DNA of 64,000 nt from assembly GCA_003343885.1 (NCBI GenBank), contig QAKH01000071.1:8938-72937 (forward strand), in the 5' to 3' direction. Below the pieces are notes generated by a model. It made no database searches, was not told the origin of the DNA, and worked only from the letters and a program-made list of their open reading frames with translations. The stretch comes from Clostridiales bacterium. GTDB lineage: Bacteria > Bacillota > Clostridia > Oscillospirales > CAG-382. Shown here one piece after another: positions 35,130 to 44,698 of this stretch (within the stretch, counting starts at the first letter, position 1; each line of letters opens with the position of its first letter). Made by a program: the position numbers and the translations under genes.

Positions 35130-36869
35130 ATGAGAAAATGTGCAAATATGTTTTCGGTGCTCTTAATATCTGCCGCACTAATCTTTTCGCTCTGCGCTTC
35201 TGCTGATGGAATAACTTTTTTTAACGCAGAATATAACGGTATAACTTTCATGGCGGCTATTGAAGACGACGAACTCGACATTATAGGCTTTGTAGGCGAA
35301 GATATGCCTGAAACGGTAGTTTTTCCTTCAGAAATAGACGGCGTCCCGGTAAGATATATTCAAAATGTTCAGTTAGACGGCAGTTTGACGGAACAATATA
35401 TTCCGTTTGATTTGCAGGGAATAAAAGAAATGATTGTTTCGGATGGAATACAGCTGTTCTCAGAATTCACTGGAACTGAGAACCTTGAAACTGTTGTGCT
35501 TCCCGAAAGTGTGCAGCATATCCCGAGTTACGGCTTTGCCGGAGCGTCAAATTTGAAAAATATAAACCTTGAGAATGTTAAAAGGGTATTGAGCTATTCA
35601 TTTTATAAATGCACAAGCCTTAAAGAAGTCAATCTGTCAAGTGCTGAAAGTATTTCAGATACAGCATTTGAAGAAGTGACTGACCTTATTATTTACGGAT
35701 ATCCCGGTTCGGCCGCTGAGGATTTTGCCGTAAAACACGGATATGAGTTCAGAAAAGTGCTTACCGAAGAACAGGAACAAAGCATAACCGAAATGGCAAA
35801 AAAATTGCAAATTCTCGGTCTGTTAAAGGGTACTGGAACGGATGATGAAACCGGAGAAACTGTGTTTGAGCTCAATAGAAGCGCAACAAGAGCCGAAGCG
35901 CTGGTAATGCTGATAAGACTTCTCGGATGTGAGCAGCAGGCATTGTCAAGCGAAAAAACGCATCCGTTTACCGATGTTCCGGAGTGGGCAGACGGTTACG
36001 TTTCTTACGCCTACGAAAACGGTCTTACAAAAGGCGTGTCCGAGAACGCTTTTGATCCTGACGCCGAAGTGAGCGCCGCTTCATTCCTGACATTTGTGCT
36101 CAGGGCTCTGCAATATGAAGATTGCGCAGAAACTCCGGATTTTGCATGGGACAGCCCGTGGGAACTTGCGCAAGAGTGCGGTATTATAAAATCTGATACA
36201 AGACGAGACGTATTACTTCGCGGGCACATGGTTGAAATATCATATAATGCCCTCTTCGCAAAAATTAAAGGTACAGAAACAAAATTATACGAAAAAATGA
36301 TTTCTTCCGGAGTGATTTCAAAAGAACAGTGGAATGAAACGCAAATTAATCCGCAAATCGGCGGCGGCGACTATATTTTTTCCAGAAAATTTAGAGATGA
36401 AGTGTATAATATATATCTGGCGACTCAAATCGTGGGTGAAGAAGCATCCGAGCAGTGGGTTAATGACTATTTAGCGAAACCGCCGGAAGAGCAGGAGGGT
36501 TTACCTCCAATTTATCAAATAATACGTGACTTAAACATAACAAGAGAACAGTTTGAAGCGGAAAATGAAAAATATATAGGATTTGGCAACTATTTTTCAC
36601 AGGATATTATCGACGCACTTTACTGCGGTAACGAAGAAGAAATGAAAATACTTCTGGCAAATCCGTATGCGCTGGTATATGACGGCGAAATATACACATT
36701 CAACGAACTTTCAAATACCCCAGCTACATGTTCCGCTCAGTCGATTCCGGCTGATGTTATGGAAGAATATCTTGACTATATAGAGTCGGTTCTTGAAAAC
36801 GCAGGGATTTTGAAATATGAGCAGGAAAGAATTGACAATCTTAGGGAATACTGCGAAACTGGCGAATGA
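35130..36869 (+). CDS. secreted LRR (BspA-like) protein with SLH domains
   Basis: 579 aa. A signal peptide (~1-25) is followed by BspA-type leucine-rich repeats (~85-210: GASNLKNINLENVKRVLSYS, then KEVNLSS). Three SLH-like segments follow (~220-375: LLKGTGTDD..., HPFTDVPEWADGYVSYAYEN, and a weaker third). A C-terminal helical region (~400-579) of unknown function includes IIRDLNITREQFEAEN. The protein should be tethered to the cell wall by SLH and could bind host or plant-derived ligands via the LRRs. SLH in mid-protein with a further C-terminal domain is less usual than a terminal SLH block. AAAAGGAG precedes the ATG. Confidence 0.85.
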   Translation: MRKCANMFSVLLISAALIFSLCASADGITFFNAEYNGITFMAAIEDDELDIIGFVGEDMPETVVFPSEIDGVPVRYIQNVQLDGSLTEQYIPFDLQGIKEMIVSDGIQLFSEFTGTENLETVVLPESVQHIPSYGFAGASNLKNINLENVKRVLSYSFYKCTSLKEVNLSSAESISDTAFEEVTDLIIYGYPGSAAEDFAVKHGYEFRKVLTEEQEQSITEMAKKLQILGLLKGTGTDDETGETVFELNRSATRAEALVMLIRLLGCEQQALSSEKTHPFTDVPEWADGYVSYAYENGLTKGVSENAFDPDAEVSAASFLTFVLRALQYEDCAETPDFAWDSPWELAQECGIIKSDTRRDVLLRGHMVEISYNALFAKIKGTETKLYEKMISSGVISKEQWNETQINPQIGGGDYIFSRKFRDEVYNIYLATQIVGEEASEQWVNDYLAKPPEEQEGLPPIYQIIRDLNITREQFEAENEKYIGFGNYFSQDIIDALYCGNEEEMKILLANPYALVYDGEIYTFNELSNTPATCSAQSIPADVMEEYLDYIESVLENAGILKYEQERIDNLREYCETGE

Positions 36870-36949
36870 CCAAGGCTAAAGACCAATAAAAAGATGTCGG
36901 ATTTAGTAGGGTTGCAACTGATTTTTGCTTGATTTGTCACAAAAAAATT

Positions 36950-36978
36950 CACCATAGACTCATTTTGAATCTATGGTG
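36950..36978 (-). terminator. terminator of the GT4 gene
   Basis: CACCATAGA / TCTATGGTG stem; on the minus strand followed by ATTTTTTTGTG. It lies 175 bp beyond the GT4 stop; the bases between hold no gene. Confidence 0.75.
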
Positions 36979-37153
36979 GATTTCTGTTATCCTATTCGGT
37001 TTTCATATTTCTCCGTTAAGGACATCCCGCTTTATATGTACGGCTTTTTTTATAATTATATATTTTTATATTCCCTTATCGTCACATGGTCGCATTTTTC
37101 CGCAAGTATAGTTTAATGACAAAAACTCTTACATGTTTATCGAAAACAAATTT

Positions 37154-38383
37154 TCATTTTTTTACTCTGAGTTTTTTTCCATGTTTTAGCAGCCTGTCAA
37201 GCTTGCTGCGATCCCCTTTGTGCTTATTTTTACAAAGTTTCAAGGTGTCCTCGTATAATTTAGCTACGGATTTTGCAAAAACTTCACTTTGAAAACATTC
37301 GGGTAAAACAGTATGCGCTGTTTCACCGGTGTTTTTCTTCAAATCAATTATTCTGTCGAGAGCCGAAGCGAAAGAGTCGGAGTCATCAAAAAACGCTCCG
37401 TTTTCACCGTCGGTAATCGCTTCCTCAAGACATTTTCTGTCTTTTGCAAGAACCGGAACGCCGCAGAATAAGGCTTCGTAAAATGTAAGCCCTTGGGTCT
37501 CGCTCATGGAAGCGCTGGCGAATACGTCGCTCGCATCATAAAAACGGCGTATGTCAGTGTGTTTTACTCCGTCGCCAACCGTTACTTTTTCTTCCAAACC
37601 GAGTTTTTTTACTTTCTTTATTAAAGAATCCTTGTAGGGACCGTCACCTACCGTAAGCAAATGTACATTGTCGTGAGTCTTGATGTACGAAGCAAAATAC
37701 TCAAGCAATTCGTCGAGATTTTTCTCTGCCGAAATACGGCCTAAAAATAGGATAAGCCGCTGTTTGTCAGAAATACCGAGTTGTTTTCTGGTCTCAGCAC
37801 CGGCTAAAGGATCTTGCGATTTAAGCTCGCTGAAATCTATACCTGTTGGTATAATGCGCATGTTTATGTCTTTGGAAAAATCTTCGGATGAAACATAGTC
37901 ATACATTTTTTTTGTAGGAACTATAAGCGCATCGCATTTTTTGAAACAGTGGTTGAGAAAGCGGGGAACAAGCTTATCACGCACTGCTGAGATTTTTTGG
38001 AAAAAACCAATGTAATATTTATAGTCGGTATGAAAAGTATGTATCCATGCCGGCGTATTTTTGCATTTTGAATGAATATGCCTTGCTGTCATAAACGTTG
38101 AAAATTCACAGTTTGTATGGATAATATCAGGATTCCAGTCTATAATTTCATCGACATATTTGCTTTTTGCCGGAATTCTCATGCGGATTCCCGGATATAT
38201 AAGAGCAGGAATGCTTGAAAGACAGTAGCTGTCGCCATCCCTATGCGATTTTGTCCCATCAGCCAAAGTCAGCACTTTCACTTCGTAATTCAATTTTTGC
38301 AGTTCTCTTAAAAGTATGCCCAAGGATACTGAAACGCCGTTTTGTTTATCAGCCTGCACATCGTGAAGCAGTAATATTTTCAT
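37154..38383 (-). CDS. glycosyltransferase family 4
   Basis: 409-aa GT-B enzyme. The N-terminal domain starts MKILLLHDVQADKQNGVSVS (donor/acceptor glycine loop). The C-terminal domain has LILFLGRISAEKNLDELLEY near residue 210 and the EX7E-type segment SETQGLTFYEALFCGVPVLA near residue 295. It resembles diacylglycerol glucosyltransferases or other lipid/wall glycosylating enzymes of Gram-positives, but acceptor and sugar cannot be set. Basic C-terminus (KHGKKLRVKK) suggests membrane-surface contact. It is a single-gene unit with promoter 38450-38478. Confidence 0.88.
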   Translation of the reverse strand: MKILLLHDVQADKQNGVSVSLGILLRELQKLNYEVKVLTLADGTKSHRDGDSYCLSSIPALIYPGIRMRIPAKSKYVDEIIDWNPDIIHTNCEFSTFMTARHIHSKCKNTPAWIHTFHTDYKYYIGFFQKISAVRDKLVPRFLNHCFKKCDALIVPTKKMYDYVSSEDFSKDINMRIIPTGIDFSELKSQDPLAGAETRKQLGISDKQRLILFLGRISAEKNLDELLEYFASYIKTHDNVHLLTVGDGPYKDSLIKKVKKLGLEEKVTVGDGVKHTDIRRFYDASDVFASASMSETQGLTFYEALFCGVPVLAKDRKCLEEAITDGENGAFFDDSDSFASALDRIIDLKKNTGETAHTVLPECFQSEVFAKSVAKLYEDTLKLCKNKHKGDRSKLDRLLKHGKKLRVKK

Positions 38384-38449
38384 TGCGTCTTAACCTCCGG
38401 TCTTTTATATTTGTTCAAAATCTTAAAAAAGTTTACATTCTTTGATAAC

Positions 38450-38478
38450 ATTATATAATACGCAAAGTTCAAAGTCAA
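38450..38478 (-). promoter_or_regulatory. promoter of the GT4 gene
   Basis: Minus-strand TTGACT (38478-38473), 17-bp spacer, TATAAT (38455-38450). Confidence 0.8.
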
Positions 38479-38559
38479 CAGTGATTAACAATGTTAAGAA
38501 TATTTTAATCCGAAACAATACAAGTTTTTAAGTTTTTCAAAAAAAAAGAGATATGCGGC

Positions 38560-38588
38560 TTGCAAAATAATAAAAAAAGTGATATTAT
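38560..38588 (+). promoter_or_regulatory. promoter of the helicase-like/mreB-like unit
   Basis: TTGCAA (38560-38565), 17-bp spacer, TATTAT (38583-38588), about 49 bp before ATG 38637. Confidence 0.65.
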
Positions 38589-38636
38589 ATAAAGTGAATA
38601 TTTGTGTGAAATTTTTGGCTGAAGGAGAGCTCTGAT

Positions 38637-41600
38637 ATGACAAACGGATACAGTAACCTGAAACCCAGCATTTCTGTCGAGGCAAGTCCCATATATTCGG
38701 CTTCAATTGCTTCGTCAGGCGTATCGCCGGTTATTTCCGTAATCATTTCGGAGCTGCCGGAAAAAGAGTTTGACCTTTCTGTTTCCATAGTCGGAAAAAG
38801 CGCCGGTACTGTTTTTATACAAACCGGTGAGAGAAACTTTGAACGGACGTGTACCGATACATATGATCGCCAGGGAAAAAACAGGTTGATAATTCGTTTT
38901 GAACAAGGCGATTTTGAAATAAACCGGGAATATCTTTATAACCTTTATAACATTGAGTCGGCCCAAATTGCATCTTTAACGGCTAAAGTAACGATAGGCA
39001 TCAAGGAATATCAAGCAGAAACTGAAATAAAACTTGCTCCGGCATATGAATGGCAGGGAATAGAGTACCACCCTGAATCTCTTGCGAGTTATATATGCAG
39101 TACTGAATCAGGAGTGGCAGAGCTTGCCGCGCCGGCAAGGGAAATACAGGAAAGAGAGCAGAAACTAAGAGCTTTGGTAAAAAATATACGGGCAAAAAAT
39201 ATAATCTGCGCCGCTCGTGATTCATATAGCCCCGAAAGACGTCAGTCAATAAAAAGCCACGATGTCCTGTTGGCACGGGGAACGGTTGTTGCTACGCCTA
39301 TGGAGCTTGCGGTTCTGTTTTGTGCTTGTGCGGAGTACTTGGATTTGCTGCCGGTACTCGTGTTTTCGACAAATATGACAGGCAATGTAAGCATGTTCTG
39401 CGGAGTAAGGTCAAGCCGGTGTTCTGTGACTTCAGCGGTTTTTGAAAGCCTGTCTGCATTGAGAGGCGCTATTCAAAAGGGAGAGATAGCGTTATTTGAT
39501 CCGGCGCTTTTAGCTTCGGCGCAGAATATGGATCCTGTTATGGCGTGTCAGCTTGCAGGCGAGTATTTCAAGAAATTGACGACTCGTCTGGTCTTGGGCA
39601 TTGATATAGAAAATTCAAGGCTTAGCGGTGTTTCACCAATGTATGCCGAAAAAAACGGATCGAACAAAACTACGGCGGCGCCGAAGGATACGTTAGCTAA
39701 AATATATGCGAATTTATCTGAAAACCGCATATTGGATATGTTAGCCGGAGTATATACATGCTGGGATATAATACCTTTGCTCGGAAAACTTGAATCTGAT
39801 TCTCTGTATTGCAACGTTTCCGATAAAGAAGCCGCTCGTACAATAAAACCGCTTGAAATAAGCGATAAAATATCTGCTTTTGCAGGAATTTCAGATAATT
39901 TTGCTTCTTTCGCACTTAGGGAAGAAAAGTCTTCTTCCTACAACAAGTCGGAAATGGAAGCGGTTAGTTTAAAATATGCAAACTTCAGGGAGAAGATTTC
40001 ACAGAAGAGCTGTGAGATTGCCGGATTATACGAAAAAAAATTTCACGAAACAGCGTCGAGAATGTGTTTCGGCAATACCAAAGAAAATCAAAACTACATG
40101 ATTTGCGGTTTTATGAGAATCACTCGGAGGGAAACCGGAAATACGAGATATTTGCCGCTGGCGTTTTATAAAGTGAAGCTTTGGAAGGAGTACGATTATT
40201 TTTACTCGTTTGTTTCGGATCAGCCGGTAATAAATACCGTGCTTGTGAATTATCTTTCGGGTAGTGCCCTTCATAAGGAGTTTGCCGGCTGTAAGACGCC
40301 GTCAGACGTGTTTATGCAGTTTGAAAATCTTGCTTCTTTTGCACGTAAAAAGCACCAGGCAGAATTTTCTGACGTCTGCGTTATTTACGAAAGAGCGCTT
40401 ATAAAAGCTGATTTTTCTGAATATTTTCTGCGTAATGATATAAAAGCCCATGCTTCAAAAATGCTTAAAAACAGCAACTATGAGCTCATACTCGCTAGGG
40501 GGGCGAAAAGTAATCCGGCAAACAGAGAAAATAAGGCAGATGATGTAGATGCCGGGCAGAAGAATAGTTCGGAAAGAGCATATGTACGCTTTGCTCCGAA
40601 GCATATAAAAAATATCCTCCAAAATTCTGATAACTGCGTGATTACCGGAAGCTCCGTCAAGGAAAAAATAGATGTTGCGGTAAATAGGGCGGCGTTGTCT
40701 TTTTCAAACGGTGAGACCGTTTTGGTCGCTTCGGAGAATGATGAGTTTCTCGAATGTGTAAGAAAGGAACTTGAGATATCAGGTCTTTCTGAAGCTGTTA
40801 TTTGTTTGAATAAGTACGGAAGTACGGACGAACTTGTAAAGGCTATGCTTGAACGAATAGAGAAGGCGGAGCAGTGGGAGAGGAACGCTTCAGCTCCGGA
40901 AGTGCTTTCGAGCGAATTTAGTGACATAGCAGACAAGCTTAAAAAATATGGCAATGCCCTGACGGCGCCTGATAAAGACGTATGTATTTCTCCGATTGAC
41001 GCTGCCGCATCTTATTACAGCGCCGCCGGAAAATGCGGCTGCATGGACTTGCTTGATGTGGAAAAGTCAGCGTTTGAAGAGTTCACCGCCGCAAAACTGA
41101 ATAAGCTGTTTGAACTTGCCGAAAAATTAATTAATACTTGCAGCAGCGCTATGATTTCGGCAGGAATGAGCGAAAGTCAGCCGCTCAAAACGCACCCTCT
41201 CTTTGCGCTGTCACCGGAAAAAATGCCGGAACGAGAGGAGCTTTCTCAAGCCTCGGACTTAATATACAGAATATTGCCGGTATTATCCGAATATCGTGAA
41301 ACATTTTTAGATATAAGCGATAAGTTAGGCTTTTCCATAAATGAATTATCAAACGCAGGTAATTTGCTTGCGCTTAATGAGCTGTATCGATTGATTATTT
41401 CAGCAAGGGAACTTGACATTCCTTCAGATTTTGAAAAATCGGATATACATAGCTTTGCTGACGGAACCGGTGAGCTCCAAAGAAATAAAAACCGCATGGA
41501 AGCAATTGAGTACCAGCTGAAATTTTTCTCACCTGAGATATTTGAGGACGTAGGAGCGATTTTATCCGGCAATGAAGCTCCGGCAAGAGAGCAGTCAGGC

Positions 41601-43583
41601 TTTTTGAAAAGATTTCTTGTGAAAATGAATGGAAAAGATGTGCTTCTCCAGTATATAACACCGGAAAACCGAATGGAATTTGCCAAGCATGATGTTTCTG
41701 AAATATACAGGCTTTTGGGCGAATACCGTGATTTAAAAAATTATATGAATTCCGGTAAAAACAATTCAAATACCGACGAAAACTCAGTGAAGCTTGCCGA
41801 GCTTGTGAAGAATATAAGCAGTACCTTGGCGGAAATTTCTCCGCAAAAGGCTAATAATAAGAATTGGCTGAACAGAGTAATTACCAATGTCTTCAAATTC
41901 ATTTCCTTTGTGGAATCAGATGCGTCTGTTTCGAAAAAATTAACTTATACACGTGCCCGTTTTGCACAGGTCTATTCAGAAAACGAATGTATGCTTGATA
42001 AGCTCTCAAATTTGCTTGGTGCGGATTTTGTTCATATTGAATTTGAAAACGGAGTACTGAATTACGACGGACTTTCAGCCTACTTAAGAAAAGTTGAAGA
42101 AAATCTTCCGTCATTGCCCGAGTGGATGAAATGGCTTGAGGCAAAGAATAAGGCTTATGACTCGCTTTCATCATTTTGTGAATACCTTGAGAATCACGGT
42201 GCCGGAGGCGATACTGACAGAATATTTGCAGCGTCTCTGCTGCTGCCTGCGACGGAATACCTCATACGTAAAAATAAATTTGATGAAAACTATGATTCCG
42301 TAAACCGTGCAAAATTCAAATACCGTGAGTTAATAACACGTACTGCGGCATTGGCAGCAGTAAATGCAATTGACGCATATAAACAAAGATTAAAACATTA
42401 TCTTGAAACGGAGAACGTGTCCTCAGTATCAGACGATGCCGGACTGCCGATAGGTGAGTTTATACTAAAGCACAAGGCAAAACTGTTCCGTTTGTTCCCA
42501 TGCGTAATTGTCAATTCACGGGATACGGGAATTTACTTTGGCGGCGAGTGCGTCGCAGATCATCTGATAGCCTGTGATGAAGGCGAAAGCGGAATGTTAA
42601 ATACCGGCATAATTTCGTGTGCGAAAAAAGTGATGATGCTGTCTTTCGGACCGACTCCTGGTTTTGCGGCGCAAATGCTGTTAGACGCCGGTGTTACGAG
42701 AGCGGACGTATCTTATCACATATATCCGCTTAACAGAAAGTTGGCGGCATGCTTTGGAGACGGCAAATTTTATAATATGCCGGAGGACGCGTCAACCATT
42801 AGTTCAATAACCGTTAACGGTTACATGAGATGTTCAACTGACCTTGCAAATCCGGCAGAAGCTGAAACTTGCGTATCAAAGGCTGTTGAGCTTGCCGGAA
42901 AAAGCGACGGACGTGTGGCAATATTCTGTTTTACTCATGGACAGTATGCGTATATAAGGCATTTGCTGTGTATCGGAGCGGAAAATGATAAAAAGATAAA
43001 AGAACTGCTCGAGCAGCAGAAAATATGCGTAAGAAGTGTCAACGATATATCTTTCGAGCAGTATGAAAATGTTATCGTTTCTTTTGCGGCGGCACCTGAT
43101 AAGGAGGGAACTCCGTGCAGAAGCTCCGGGCTTGGAAACGACAGACAAATCCGAAGCGCAATGTTAAATATTGCGAACGCATGTGCCGGAGGGGATACAA
43201 TATTTGTCACATCCCTGTCATTGAAGGAATGTGCGGATTTTGTGAAAAAGGCGCTTGGAACAGCACAGATGTATATGGCTTTGCTGTTTTCAGCAAGTAA
43301 GGTTATACCCATTTCAATTGCTGACAGCCGGAGTTTTGAAAATCCTCTCTCAAGGCACTTGCTTGGTACATATAAAGACGCTTTTCCCGCTAAAGGAATT
43401 TACGATTGCGCGACAGAAGCTGCAGTGTGTGATGATGGCAGGATAGTAATGTACGATTGCTCCGGTTCTGACGATATACTTGACCGGCTTGCCGTCTGTG
43501 AGATGATAGAACGCTCCGGGACAAAGTGCGAGTGCGTTTCTCCGCTCGAAACCGTATTAAAAGAGGTAAAAGGGAAAAAATAG
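38637..43583 (+). CDS. DUF4011/superfamily 1 helicase-like protein with degenerate catalytic motifs
   Basis: 1,648 aa, one uninterrupted frame. The order of parts matches the large DUF4011-type SF1 helicases: beta-sandwich ~1-130; transglutaminase-like ~170-250; GFMRITRR...PVINTVLVNYL block ~498-540 (family GFLxW...PVLN); ATPase core from ~660; C-terminal helicase half from ~1300. The key residues differ. The usual TCLDLA is ATPMELA (~residue 222) and GHAF is GNVS. The P-loop GPPGTGKSQ is GSSVKEKID (~668), motif II DEASQ is DEGES (~1312), and GDPKQLPP is replaced by FGPTPGF. A scaffold or regulator role is more likely than a helicase. It is 15 bases upstream of an MreB-family gene. Confidence 0.8.
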   Translation: MTNGYSNLKPSISVEASPIYSASIASSGVSPVISVIISELPEKEFDLSVSIVGKSAGTVFIQTGERNFERTCTDTYDRQGKNRLIIRFEQGDFEINREYLYNLYNIESAQIASLTAKVTIGIKEYQAETEIKLAPAYEWQGIEYHPESLASYICSTESGVAELAAPAREIQEREQKLRALVKNIRAKNIICAARDSYSPERRQSIKSHDVLLARGTVVATPMELAVLFCACAEYLDLLPVLVFSTNMTGNVSMFCGVRSSRCSVTSAVFESLSALRGAIQKGEIALFDPALLASAQNMDPVMACQLAGEYFKKLTTRLVLGIDIENSRLSGVSPMYAEKNGSNKTTAAPKDTLAKIYANLSENRILDMLAGVYTCWDIIPLLGKLESDSLYCNVSDKEAARTIKPLEISDKISAFAGISDNFASFALREEKSSSYNKSEMEAVSLKYANFREKISQKSCEIAGLYEKKFHETASRMCFGNTKENQNYMICGFMRITRRETGNTRYLPLAFYKVKLWKEYDYFYSFVSDQPVINTVLVNYLSGSALHKEFAGCKTPSDVFMQFENLASFARKKHQAEFSDVCVIYERALIKADFSEYFLRNDIKAHASKMLKNSNYELILARGAKSNPANRENKADDVDAGQKNSSERAYVRFAPKHIKNILQNSDNCVITGSSVKEKIDVAVNRAALSFSNGETVLVASENDEFLECVRKELEISGLSEAVICLNKYGSTDELVKAMLERIEKAEQWERNASAPEVLSSEFSDIADKLKKYGNALTAPDKDVCISPIDAAASYYSAAGKCGCMDLLDVEKSAFEEFTAAKLNKLFELAEKLINTCSSAMISAGMSESQPLKTHPLFALSPEKMPEREELSQASDLIYRILPVLSEYRETFLDISDKLGFSINELSNAGNLLALNELYRLIISARELDIPSDFEKSDIHSFADGTGELQRNKNRMEAIEYQLKFFSPEIFEDVGAILSGNEAPAREQSGFLKRFLVKMNGKDVLLQYITPENRMEFAKHDVSEIYRLLGEYRDLKNYMNSGKNNSNTDENSVKLAELVKNISSTLAEISPQKANNKNWLNRVITNVFKFISFVESDASVSKKLTYTRARFAQVYSENECMLDKLSNLLGADFVHIEFENGVLNYDGLSAYLRKVEENLPSLPEWMKWLEAKNKAYDSLSSFCEYLENHGAGGDTDRIFAASLLLPATEYLIRKNKFDENYDSVNRAKFKYRELITRTAALAAVNAIDAYKQRLKHYLETENVSSVSDDAGLPIGEFILKHKAKLFRLFPCVIVNSRDTGIYFGGECVADHLIACDEGESGMLNTGIISCAKKVMMLSFGPTPGFAAQMLLDAGVTRADVSYHIYPLNRKLAACFGDGKFYNMPEDASTISSITVNGYMRCSTDLANPAEAETCVSKAVELAGKSDGRVAIFCFTHGQYAYIRHLLCIGAENDKKIKELLEQQKICVRSVNDISFEQYENVIVSFAAAPDKEGTPCRSSGLGNDRQIRSAMLNIANACAGGDTIFVTSLSLKECADFVKKALGTAQMYMALLFSASKVIPISIADSRSFENPLSRHLLGTYKDAFPAKGIYDCATEAAVCDDGRIVMYDCSGSDDILDRLAVCEMIERSGTKCECVSPLETVLKEVKGKK

Positions 43584-43598
43584 GAAAGGATGTGCAGC

Positions 43599-44618
43599 AT
43601 GCCTGTTATTCGGGGAAGCCTTGTCGGAATTGATCTCGGCACGGCGAATTGCCTTGTTTGCACTAAGGAAAAAGGAATAGTAATACGAGAACCGTCAGTT
43701 GTCAGCTATGATCTCGGTTCTGACAGAGTGCTTGCCATCGGTACCGAAGCCAAGCGGATGATTGGCAAAACTCCGTACGGCATAACAACGGTCAGACCGT
43801 TAAAGGACGGCGTTATTGCAGATTTTGAGCTCACACTGGTAATGATGAAAATGTTTATAAAAAGAGCTATGCATTCGTCCATTATTTCCCGTCCTCATGT
43901 CATAGTATGTATTCCGTACGGGATTACCGAGGTCGAGCAGAGAGCTGTTGAGAATGCAGCTGTTGAGGCTGGAGCATCAGGCGTGTCGCTGATTGACGAG
44001 CCGGTTGCAGCGGCAATAGGAGCAGGACTGCCGATAAGACAGTGCAAGGGAAATATGATTGTGGATATCGGAGGTGGAACTACTGAGGTTGCGGTGGTAA
44101 CGGCAGGAGGCGTTGCGGTATCAAAATCCTTGAGAGTTGCCGGCGACAGCTGCGACAAAGCAATAGCAGAGTATATAAGAAAGAAATTCAATGTTCTTAT
44201 TGGAGAAACTACGGCTGAGGAAATAAAAACGGAAATAGGTTCTGTGCATCCTTCAACCGACATAGGTATGCTCGAAGTCAGGGGAAGAAATCTTGCAACA
44301 GGGCTTCCATCTGTTTTCAATATATATTCACGCGAAATCAATGAAGCAATATCGTCGCCGATAAACGCAATAGTGGACGTAATAAAGTCTACGCTCGAAG
44401 CAACTCCTCCCGAACTTTGCTCCGATCTTTACGACAACGGAATGACTATTTCCGGTGGAGGCGCTTTACTTGCAGGTTTTCCGTTACTTCTTCAGGAAAG
44501 AACCGGTTTACCGGTGACAGTAGCCAAACATCCGCTTGACTGTGTTGCAGACGGCATACTCAAGGTTATGAGCTCTTCGGTTTTCAGAGGAGTTCTTAAA
44601 GAAGTTAAGAAAATATAA
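43599..44618 (+). CDS. MreB-family actin-like protein
   Basis: 339 aa, the usual MreB length. Actin-fold motifs are present: phosphate-1 loop GIDLGTANCLV near residue 9, VIVCIPYGITEVEQRAV near residue 100 (family VPxGxTxVExRAV), phosphate-2 loop DIGGGTTEVAVV near residue 155, and the adenosine loop SGGGALLAGF near residue 283. It polymerises under the membrane to guide wall synthesis; MreB, Mbl and MreBH cannot be told apart by eye, and no mreCD follows. ATG 43599 is preferred to ATG 43590 because GGAAAGGA lies immediately before 43590. It shares a unit with the helicase-like gene. Confidence 0.93.
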   Translation: MPVIRGSLVGIDLGTANCLVCTKEKGIVIREPSVVSYDLGSDRVLAIGTEAKRMIGKTPYGITTVRPLKDGVIADFELTLVMMKMFIKRAMHSSIISRPHVIVCIPYGITEVEQRAVENAAVEAGASGVSLIDEPVAAAIGAGLPIRQCKGNMIVDIGGGTTEVAVVTAGGVAVSKSLRVAGDSCDKAIAEYIRKKFNVLIGETTAEEIKTEIGSVHPSTDIGMLEVRGRNLATGLPSVFNIYSREINEAISSPINAIVDVIKSTLEATPPELCSDLYDNGMTISGGGALLAGFPLLLQERTGLPVTVAKHPLDCVADGILKVMSSSVFRGVLKEVKKI

Positions 44619-44698
44619 TAATTTTAAGTAATTTAAGAAATTAAACAAAATAAATAATTAAATAATTTTATAATTTTTATAATATAGGAGATAGAAAA

